From Tepidanaerobacter acetatoxydans_A (GTDB lineage: Bacteria > Bacillota > Thermosediminibacteria > Thermosediminibacterales > Tepidanaerobacteraceae), in assembly GCA_022840405.1 (NCBI GenBank), contig JALHJR010000056.1:1-9920 (forward strand): a DNA stretch of 9,920 nt, written 5' to 3'. The notes below the pieces were generated by a model that was not told the origin of the DNA, made no database searches, and saw only the letters and a list, made by a program, of their open reading frames with translations. This document shows, in pieces, positions 5,303 through 9,920 of this stretch. Each line of letters starts with the position of its first letter. The stretch's first letter is position 1. The translations under genes were made by a program, and so were the position numbers.

Positions 5303-5482
5303 TTATAAAAACTCTACAATCTTATCAGTTTCATAATCAAAAATAACATCTGCATCGATACGCATACCTTTTTCACATAGATCGTAAAACTCATTATTAT
5401 CCTTAAAATATATAATTTTCCTGATACCTTCACCCATGATTTTTATATGTAAATTATCATAATCATAAACTAAACCTATCAC
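5303..5482 (-). CDS. hypothetical protein, 59 aa
   Basis: A GTG at 5482 with AAGGAGG seven bases upstream opens 59 residues: a hydrophobic strand (VIGLVYDYDNLHIKIMGEGI), a charged stretch containing FKDNNEFYDLCEKG, and an end RIDADVIFDYETDKIVEFL. It is strongly acidic overall and looks like a small alternating strand and helix domain. An internal ATG exists, but the upstream GTG has the far better ribosome binding site. It overlaps the preceding gene by 20 bases, so the two are coupled. I do not recognise the family. The good start signal makes it a convincing gene although it is short. Confidence 0.65.
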   Translation of the reverse strand: MIGLVYDYDNLHIKIMGEGIRKIIYFKDNNEFYDLCEKGMRIDADVIFDYETDKIVEFL

Positions 5483-5657
5483 ACAAAGCCCTCCTTATTT
5501 CATCTTCAAAAAACCACATCGGAATATCATTAAAATTATCAAGTATCACCTTAAATTTTTTCTTGTCATTGTAAATCATACTATCAGTGATTTTTCCAGT
5601 TCGATTTTTGTAAAATTTTATATTTTCCTTTACGATTACCCTATCTCCAATATTCAC
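5463..5657 (-). CDS. small SH3/KOW-like protein, 64 aa
   Basis: I place the start at GTG 5657, which shares one base with the repA stop and has GGGGG seven bases upstream. A GTG at 5699 would add 14 residues within repA but lacks a comparable site. The protein begins MNIGDRVIVKENIKFYKNRT and continues GKITDSMIYNDKKKFKVILD, ending FFEDEIRRALCDRFSL. The GDRVxV...GKI...VxLD...WFxEDEL pattern is that of a small beta-barrel of the SH3/KOW kind, seen in many short phage and plasmid proteins. The role is unknown. Translation is very likely coupled to repA, so it could be an accessory to replication. Confidence 0.65.
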   Translation of the reverse strand: MNIGDRVIVKENIKFYKNRTGKITDSMIYNDKKKFKVILDNFNDIPMWFFEDEIRRALCDRFSL

Positions 5658-6538
5658 TACACCGCCCCCTGTAATTGTAATTTCATAGATTTTAGCCACC
5701 CCAAACTAACCTGTTTTGATGCAGTTTTTATTTTTCTATATTCTTCCAATTCCTGATATGATTTTGCGATAGCTTTATTCGCTTTTTCAAGAATTACTTT
5801 AGCTTTATCAATAAAGGTGTAATTATCCCGCAAAGATTGCACTAAAAAGCCACAAGGATTATATATCGTGTTTCGCTCTTGAAACTTTTGCATATATAAC
5901 AGTTTATCTTCAATTTCCTTGTAAGAATACCGTTTTAAGAGCTTTTGCAGTAAAGGGATACCAATAGCACTAGATACCTTTTTAGCAAGGTTAAATAAAC
6001 GTTCTACATCTTCTTGTTTTGAAGTAGAATCATCAACAACAAAATCAGTATTCGATACTTCATCGACTTCTATATCTTCTTTAGCATCTGTATCTGTATT
6101 GTTGTTGTTATTATTAGTATTACTACAGTAAGTATTATTATAATGAGTTGTATCTTTTTTCACTTCTTGACTTGCATTTATCTTTTTATATGTTTTTACC
6201 CCCTCTGGTTTTTGTAAGAATATTAGATTCTTTAAGCCTAGACCTCTTCTTTTTTCTTCTACTAGTCCATATTCTTTTAATTCATTCATATAATTGATAA
6301 TTGACCTTAAACTAACATTCATAGTTTCAGCCATTTCTTCTCTTGAAAAAATTATATAAATATCACCATTTTCATCTGTAAAATTATTTTTAATCGATAA
6401 TTGCATACGATTAAATAGCACACTATAAAGAATTTTTGCATTAGCATTAAGTTTGCTATATTTTTTATTTGTTATTAATGATTGTGGTATCATGAAAAAA
6501 CAATAATTTTTAACTTCTTCAATGTTGTATTTTGACAT
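5657..6538 (-). CDS. repA: RepA_N-family replication initiator
   Basis: A 293-residue protein starting at ATG 6538, 13 codons into a longer open frame. The first ATG (6574) has no ribosome binding site, whereas GGGGG precedes 6538. Residues 10-112 match the RepA_N domain: the YSKLNANAKILYSVLFNRMQ segment, LSIKN, DENGDIYIIFSREEMAETMN, then the winged-helix recognition part and EEKRRGLGLKN. A low-complexity N/D-rich linker follows (about 128-178), then a helical C-terminal domain with YNPCGFLVQSLRDNYTFI. RepA_N proteins start theta replication of low-GC Gram-positive plasmids, usually from an origin inside their own gene. The AT-rich linker DNA near 6090-6140 is a candidate. An intact copy in an integrated element is notable. 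Confidence 0.85.
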   Translation of the reverse strand: MSKYNIEEVKNYCFFMIPQSLITNKKYSKLNANAKILYSVLFNRMQLSIKNNFTDENGDIYIIFSREEMAETMNVSLRSIINYMNELKEYGLVEEKRRGLGLKNLIFLQKPEGVKTYKKINASQEVKKDTTHYNNTYCSNTNNNNNNTDTDAKEDIEVDEVSNTDFVVDDSTSKQEDVERLFNLAKKVSSAIGIPLLQKLLKRYSYKEIEDKLLYMQKFQERNTIYNPCGFLVQSLRDNYTFIDKAKVILEKANKAIAKSYQELEEYRKIKTASKQVSLGWLKSMKLQLQGAV

Positions 6539-6559
6539 TATAATTATACCCCCAATAAT
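6532..6559 (+). promoter_or_regulatory. promoter P1 for antisense RNA
   Basis: TTGACA (6532-6537), 16-base spacer, AATAAT (6554-6559, five of six matches). It points against repA and overlaps the repA start codon. The predicted RNA start is about 6566, just before the hairpin arm 6571-6580. Confidence 0.65.
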
Positions 6560-6592
6560 TTGACATCTAGCCATTGCAGGAGGTATAATTAT
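6540..6592 (-). promoter_or_regulatory. repA leader hairpin that hides the ribosome binding site
   Basis: On the minus strand ATAATTATACCTCC (6592-6579) pairs over 14 bases, with one G-U, with GGGGGTATAATTAT (6553-6540). The second arm contains the repA ribosome binding site and ends one base from the ATG, so the folded RNA should block repA translation. A competing 10-bp helix, 6571-6580 with 6616-6625, overlaps the upstream arm and would free the site. Confidence 0.7.
6560..6589 (+). promoter_or_regulatory. promoter P2, consensus -35 and -10
   Basis: TTGACA (6560-6565), 18-base spacer, TATAAT (6584-6589), both perfect matches. It is tandem with P1. RNA from here would begin near 6597 and miss the left arm of the terminator hairpin, so it could read on antisense to the integrase gene. 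Confidence 0.6.
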
Positions 6593-6636
6593 GGTGTTAT
6601 GTTATAATTACTTCCCCTGCAATGGGGATTTTTTTT
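6566..6636 (+). ncRNA. predicted antisense RNA opposite the repA leader
   Basis: An RNA from P1 would span about 70 nt and end in a plus-strand terminator: CCATTGCAGG (6571-6580) with CCTGCAATGG (6616-6625), then GGGA and eight Ts (6629-6636). It is complementary to the entire switch region of the repA leader and could bind it, changing which hairpin forms. RepA_N plasmids such as pSK41 are known to control Rep synthesis with a small antisense RNA acting on leader hairpins, one of which hides the rep ribosome binding site. This layout fits. The start site is predicted, not measured. Confidence 0.65.
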
Positions 6637-6648
6637 ATTTTATTTAAA

Positions 6649-7569
6649 TTAAATATCCATATTGTTTAAAGGATTAAACTTTTCATTCTGCTCCTGTAAA
6701 GCAGTTCCCCACATAGCCATATATTTTTGAGTCATGTCCAAAGTTTTATGTCCAAGCATTTTTTGAACTGTGAATGGGTCTGCTCCATTTTCAATCATTT
6801 TTTGAGTGAAATAATGTCTAAATGTATGTGCCGATAGTCGAACATCTTTGAAATTCATTACACTTTTTAGCTTTTTAAAAAGACATTTGATGCTATTTAC
6901 AGTTGCTTTTTTTCCTCTTGAATTTGTAAATATATACTCTGGCAATTCTCCAAAAAACTTCTCACAAAATACTTTGTAGTCCGCTAGCTCTTTTCTTAGT
7001 TTATCTACAATCGGTATAGTTCTTTGTTCTCTGTTTTTACCGAATACTGTAATACTAGAGTTTAAAAAATTTATATCGTTCCATTTCAAGTTACATAGTT
7101 CTCCAATTCGCATACCTGTGCTAACTAGAGTCATTACGACTGTATAATCTCTAACATTGAAAAAGCCTTTGTGTCGTGATGTTTTACGTCTTAAATACTT
7201 TAAAATTTGTTTTACTTGTTGTTCTGTGAATACTTCAATTTTGACATCTTCTTTAATTACTGATATTTTTTTCATGGGATTATTTTTTTCTTCTATAATT
7301 TCAATCTCAACCATATAGTTAAAGAACGTTCTCAAATTCCTTATTTTATGGTTAGTAGTGACTGCATTATTTTTTCTTACACTCTGACAATGTCTTAAAT
7401 AATTTTTTATATGATTTAACTTTACATCTTCAACATTTACAATTTTATTTTTACTGCAATAATCTTGAAATTCATTCAATGTTGTTTTATATGTTTTTAT
7501 AGTTGCAGGTGATAAATTTTTAAACTCTCTGTCTTCGATATAGTCTTGAATTGCAAATTTAAGCAACAA
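6649..7569 (-). CDS. int: tyrosine integrase
   Basis: A 306-residue tyrosine recombinase of usual length. Residues 1-95 form the SAM-like core-binding domain (SPATIKTYKTTLNEF, HIKNYL, NLRTFFNYM). The catalytic domain follows, with all six expected residues visible: R154 in TGMRIGEL, K178 in FGKNREQR, H248 and R251 in SAHTFRHYF, H274 in LGHKT, and Y283 in TQKYM. It should catalyse integration and excision through a 3'-phosphotyrosine intermediate. The start is TTG at 7569, with AGGTGG seven bases upstream. Its 5' end faces the tRNA-Leu gene 117 bp away, the usual arrangement for an element using the tRNA 3' end as attachment site. The ribosome binding site is inside a terminator hairpin, so expression is probably low. 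Confidence 0.92.
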   Translation of the reverse strand: MLLKFAIQDYIEDREFKNLSPATIKTYKTTLNEFQDYCSKNKIVNVEDVKLNHIKNYLRHCQSVRKNNAVTTNHKIRNLRTFFNYMVEIEIIEEKNNPMKKISVIKEDVKIEVFTEQQVKQILKYLRRKTSRHKGFFNVRDYTVVMTLVSTGMRIGELCNLKWNDINFLNSSITVFGKNREQRTIPIVDKLRKELADYKVFCEKFFGELPEYIFTNSRGKKATVNSIKCLFKKLKSVMNFKDVRLSAHTFRHYFTQKMIENGADPFTVQKMLGHKTLDMTQKYMAMWGTALQEQNEKFNPLNNMDI

Positions 7570-7613
7570 AAAAATGCCACCTACCTTTATTTTTCAATAA
7601 AAGTAAATGGCAT
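7568..7613 (-). terminator. terminator hairpin containing the integrase ribosome binding site
   Basis: On the minus strand an 18-bp stem (with G-U pairs) closed by a GAAA tetraloop is followed by seven Ts that run into the integrase TTG start. It is well placed to end the tRNA-Leu transcript. The 3' arm carries AGGTGG, the integrase ribosome binding site, so any read-through RNA would also hide it. Confidence 0.85.
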
Positions 7614-7624
7614 AAAATTTAATA

Positions 7625-7640
7625 GTGTTATTTTTAACAC
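7625..7640. repeat. 6-bp inverted repeat near the element end
   Basis: GTGTTA and TAACAC flank TTTT, in the gap between tRNA-Leu and the integrase. It may be an integrase or accessory-protein binding site. No function can be assigned from sequence alone. Confidence 0.35.
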
Positions 7641-7685
7641 ACCACTTTATTTCAAGCATTGTAGATAAGTGCTTCAATTTCATAC

Positions 7686-7772
7686 TGGTGCCGAAGGCGG
7701 GATTCGAACCCGCACATCCTTGCGGACACTAGACCCTGAATCTAGCGCGTCTGCCAATTCCACCACTTCGGC
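7686..7772 (-). tRNA. tRNA-Leu (anticodon CAG)
   Basis: An 87-nt class II tRNA with encoded CCA. The acceptor GCCGAAG pairs fully with CTTCGGC, discriminator A. The anticodon stem CTAGA/TCTAG holds the loop TTCAGGG, giving CAG for CUG codons. A long variable arm (GTGTCCGCAAGGATGT region) and the T arm GCGGG-TTCGAAT-CCCGC complete it. It is followed by a terminator and the integrase gene, so its 3' part is the probable attachment site. The gene itself is intact. No second copy of its 3' end is found elsewhere in the window, so the other end of the element lies further left. Confidence 0.95.
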
Positions 7773-7804
7773 ATAATGCATTTGTGATTAGCCAAATGCA
7801 TTAT
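7773..7804 (-). repeat. 12-bp perfect hairpin abutting the tRNA 5' end
   Basis: ATAATGCATTTG and CAAATGCATTAT pair perfectly around an eight-base loop, ending exactly one base before the tRNA's first nucleotide. With the promoter at 7807-7835 the RNA would start near 7800, so almost the entire leader of the tRNA precursor is this hairpin. It could guide 5' processing, or be part of a uvrA terminator, though no T-run follows. Confidence 0.75.
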
Positions 7805-7806
7805 TA

Positions 7807-7835
7807 ATATTACCATATCATATACAATAATTCAA
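7807..7835 (-). promoter_or_regulatory. sigma-A type promoter for tRNA-Leu
   Basis: On the minus strand TTGAAT (7835-7830), a 17-base spacer and TAATAT (7812-7807) lie between uvrA and the tRNA. Match to consensus is four of six at -35 and five of six at -10, with ideal spacing. Confidence 0.65.
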
Positions 7836-7870
7836 TAGCACGATTAATTATTAATTTTTTATTTTACTTT

Positions 7871-9920
7871 TTATTCCATTGCCATCATCTTTTTTTCGCA
7901 AGAACTGTTCTTAGACCATAGTACTTTTTCGAGAAATTTCCCCGTATATGAATGCGGATTTTTTGACACTTGTTCGGGAGTCCCTGTTGCAACTACTTCA
8001 CCGCCGCGGTCACCGCCTTCGGGACCTAAATCAATTATATAATCTGCTGTTTTTATTACATCTAAGTTGTGCTCTATGACTATGACAGTGCTGCCGCCAT
8101 CTACCAATCTCTGGAGTACATTCAATAGTTTTTGTATATCGTCCGAATGAAGGCCTGTAGTAGGCTCATCCAAAATATATATGGTATTACCATTACTTTT
8201 TTTAGAAAGTTCGGTAGAAAGTTTAACTCTTTGAGCTTCGCCACCTGACAATGTGGTTGAAGGCTGTCCCAATTTTATATATCCTAGACCTACATCGCTT
8301 AATGTTTCAAGCTTGCGTTTTATTTTAGGTATACTGTCAAAAAACTCTAAAGCTTCATCTACCGTCATATCTAACACATCAGCTATATTTTTCCCTTTAT
8401 ATTTTACTTCTAGAGTTTCTCGATTATAGCGTTTACCTTTACATACTTCACAGGGTACGTAGATGTCCGCTAAAAAATGCATTTCGATTTTTATTATACC
8501 ATCACCTTTACAGGCTTCGCATCGGCCTCCGCGGACATTAAAGCTGAACCTTCCCGGCTTATATCCGCGCATTCGCGATTCTGGAGTCATAGAAAAAACT
8601 TCACGGATATCATTGAATACATTAGTATAAGTAGCCGGATTAGAGCGTGGTGTCCTACCTATAGGCGACTGATCAATATTTATAACCTTTTCTATTTGTT
8701 CGATGCCAAGTATCTCGTCAAAATCTCCCGGTAAGCTTCTGGATTTATAAAGTTTCTCTTTTAGTGATTTATATAAAATCTCATTGACTAGGGTGCTCTT
8801 GCCTGAGCCGGATACACCGGTCACACAGGTAAATAGACCTAATGGAAATTTGACATTGATATTTTTTAAATTGTGTTCTCTGCAGCCTTTGAGCTCTAGC
8901 CATGACTTCTTTTTTGGCTTTCGCCTAATAGCGGGAACAGGAATTTGTTTTTTCCCGCTTAAGTACTGTCCGGTAATAGATTCCTCACTTTTTTGTATAT
9001 CTTCTAAAGGACCGCAGGCAACTACTTTCCCGCCGTGTTCCCCTGCGCCCGGACCAATATCTATTATATAGTCGGCAGCTCTCATAGTGTCCTCATCATG
9101 TTCTACAACAAGCACCGTATTACCTAAATCTCGTAAATCCTTCAAGGTTTTAAGTAGCTTTTCATTATCTCTCTGATGCAGCCCAATACTTGGTTCATCG
9201 AGTATATATAATACACCTACCAGCCTCGAACCAATCTGGGTTGCTAAACGTATTCTCTGGGATTCACCACCCGACAAAGTTCCTGATGCACGGTCCAATG
9301 TGAGATAGTCAAGGCCTACATCAACTAAAAATTGTAAACGGTTTCGTATTTCTTTGAGAATTTGATGTGCAATCATTTCTTCCCTTTTTGTAAGTGAAAG
9401 GCTTTCAAAAAAGGCAATAGCCTCTCGAATCGACAATGATGTCACTTCAGCTATAGATTTATCTCCAATTGTCACTGCCAGGCTTTCGGGTTTAAGTCTT
9501 GCACCCTTACATGCTGGGCAGGGTTTTGTACTCATGTATTCCTCTATTTCTTCCCGTGAGTACCCTGAACCTGTTTCTTTATAACGTCGTTTCAGATTAT
9601 TTACAACACCTTCAAATTGCCCCCTGTAGCGTCTGGTATTCTTGCTAAACCTGCTCTTATAATAAAACTCGATAGTATCTTCAGAGCCAAATAAAATCGT
9701 ATCTACAACACTTTCAGGTAATTCTTTAACAGGGGTTTCTGCACTTACACCGTAATGCTTCAGCACAGCTTGAAGCATTTGATAGTAGTATCCGTCAGGT
9801 GTGCTGCTCCAAGGTTCCACGGCTCCGTCTGCTATGGATTTTTCTTTATCCGGTATAATTAGCTCCGGGTCTATTTCCATATTTATCCCTAAGCCGCTGC
9901 AAACCGGGCAAGCTCCATAA
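7871..9920 (-). CDS. uvrA: UvrA, excinuclease ABC subunit A (5' part missing)
   Basis: About 682 residues of UvrA, the damage-recognition ATPase of nucleotide excision repair, which works with UvrB in the cytosol. The frame runs past the right edge, so the start lies outside the window. Visible from the left end of the protein: end of the first zinc module (GACPVCSG), insertion domain and CPACKG, first signature LSGGESQRIRLATQIGS and Walker B LYILDEPSIGLHQRDN. Then come the second Walker A GVSGSGKSTLVNEIL, the second zinc module (CEACKGDG ... CEVCKG), second signature TLSGGEAQRVKL and Walker B IYILDEPTTGLHSDD. Both nucleotide-binding domains therefore look functional, except that the first Walker A is out of view. 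It is less AT-rich than its neighbours and belongs to the host chromosome. Confidence 0.97.
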   Translation of the reverse strand, partial: YGACPVCSGLGINMEIDPELIIPDKEKSIADGAVEPWSSTPDGYYYQMLQAVLKHYGVSAETPVKELPESVVDTILFGSEDTIEFYYKSRFSKNTRRYRGQFEGVVNNLKRRYKETGSGYSREEIEEYMSTKPCPACKGARLKPESLAVTIGDKSIAEVTSLSIREAIAFFESLSLTKREEMIAHQILKEIRNRLQFLVDVGLDYLTLDRASGTLSGGESQRIRLATQIGSRLVGVLYILDEPSIGLHQRDNEKLLKTLKDLRDLGNTVLVVEHDEDTMRAADYIIDIGPGAGEHGGKVVACGPLEDIQKSEESITGQYLSGKKQIPVPAIRRKPKKKSWLELKGCREHNLKNINVKFPLGLFTCVTGVSGSGKSTLVNEILYKSLKEKLYKSRSLPGDFDEILGIEQIEKVINIDQSPIGRTPRSNPATYTNVFNDIREVFSMTPESRMRGYKPGRFSFNVRGGRCEACKGDGIIKIEMHFLADIYVPCEVCKGKRYNRETLEVKYKGKNIADVLDMTVDEALEFFDSIPKIKRKLETLSDVGLGYIKLGQPSTTLSGGEAQRVKLSTELSKKSNGNTIYILDEPTTGLHSDDIQKLLNVLQRLVDGGSTVIVIEHNLDVIKTADYIIDLGPEGGDRGGEVVATGTPEQVSKNPHSYTGKFLEKVLWSKNSSCEKKMMAME

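Noticed and set aside
6539..6574. Upstream ATG at 6574 as repA start
   Set aside because: It is in frame but preceded by CCTCC rather than a ribosome binding site, and the added residues are coded by the regulatory hairpin.
6591..6647. An 18-codon plus-strand frame with GGAGG seven bases before its ATG
   Set aside because: The purine run and ATG are explained by the inverted repeat of the repA leader, and the predicted terminator cuts the RNA inside the frame.
8477..9071. Plus-strand frames of 85 and 95 codons inside uvrA
   Set aside because: They lie fully inside a strongly conserved gene on the other strand.

Overview
The window looks like a low-GC Firmicute, most likely a member of the Clostridia. 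It is AT-rich, uses GTG and TTG starts behind strong GGAGG/GGGGG ribosome binding sites, and its protein families (RepA_N initiator, GP20-type scaffold, DUF5659-like) are typical of that group. This is inference from style and families, not a database match. Every gene I can support lies on the minus strand, so the map reads from right to left.

Region 1, chromosome (about 7686-9920): the C-terminal two thirds of uvrA, running off the right edge, then a tRNA-Leu(CAG) gene with its own near-consensus promoter and an unusual leader hairpin. This part is less AT-rich and looks like host sequence.

Region 2, element end, integration and replication (about 5303-7640): a complete tyrosine integrase starts 117 bp beyond the tRNA 3' end, so the element probably inserted at tRNA-Leu. 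The integrase ribosome binding site is built into a terminator hairpin behind the tRNA. Next come a RepA_N-family replication initiator and two small overlapping ORFs. The repA leader carries a 14-bp hairpin hiding the ribosome binding site, a competing hairpin, and an opposing promoter-terminator unit that reads as an antisense RNA gene. This resembles copy-number control in RepA_N plasmids.

Region 3, repeats and structured RNA (about 4190-5302): a mosaic of decayed and partly intact copies of a small CxxC zinc-ribbon gene, three copies of an element ending in a hairpin and T-run, and then a cluster of hairpins with a tRNA-like T arm, ending in a terminator.

Region 4, capsid cassette (2677-4094): a GP20-type scaffold gene and an SU10-family-like major capsid gene form a two-gene unit bounded by terminators on both sides. 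No terminase, portal, connector or tail gene is visible.

Region 5, small accessory genes (1-2631): an XRE-like DNA-binding protein, a roughly 240-aa gene broken by a frameshift, a 64-aa basic protein and a terminator. After these comes a tightly overlapping group of small unknown proteins, one of them frameshifted, ending in a DUF5659-like protein.

Taken together this is an integrated mobile element with plasmid-like replication control, a site-specific integrase and its own capsid and scaffold genes, but no visible packaging or tail functions. It could be a phage satellite that makes its own capsid, a phage-plasmid hybrid, or a deleted prophage. Its far end lies beyond the left edge, so I cannot exclude missing genes there.
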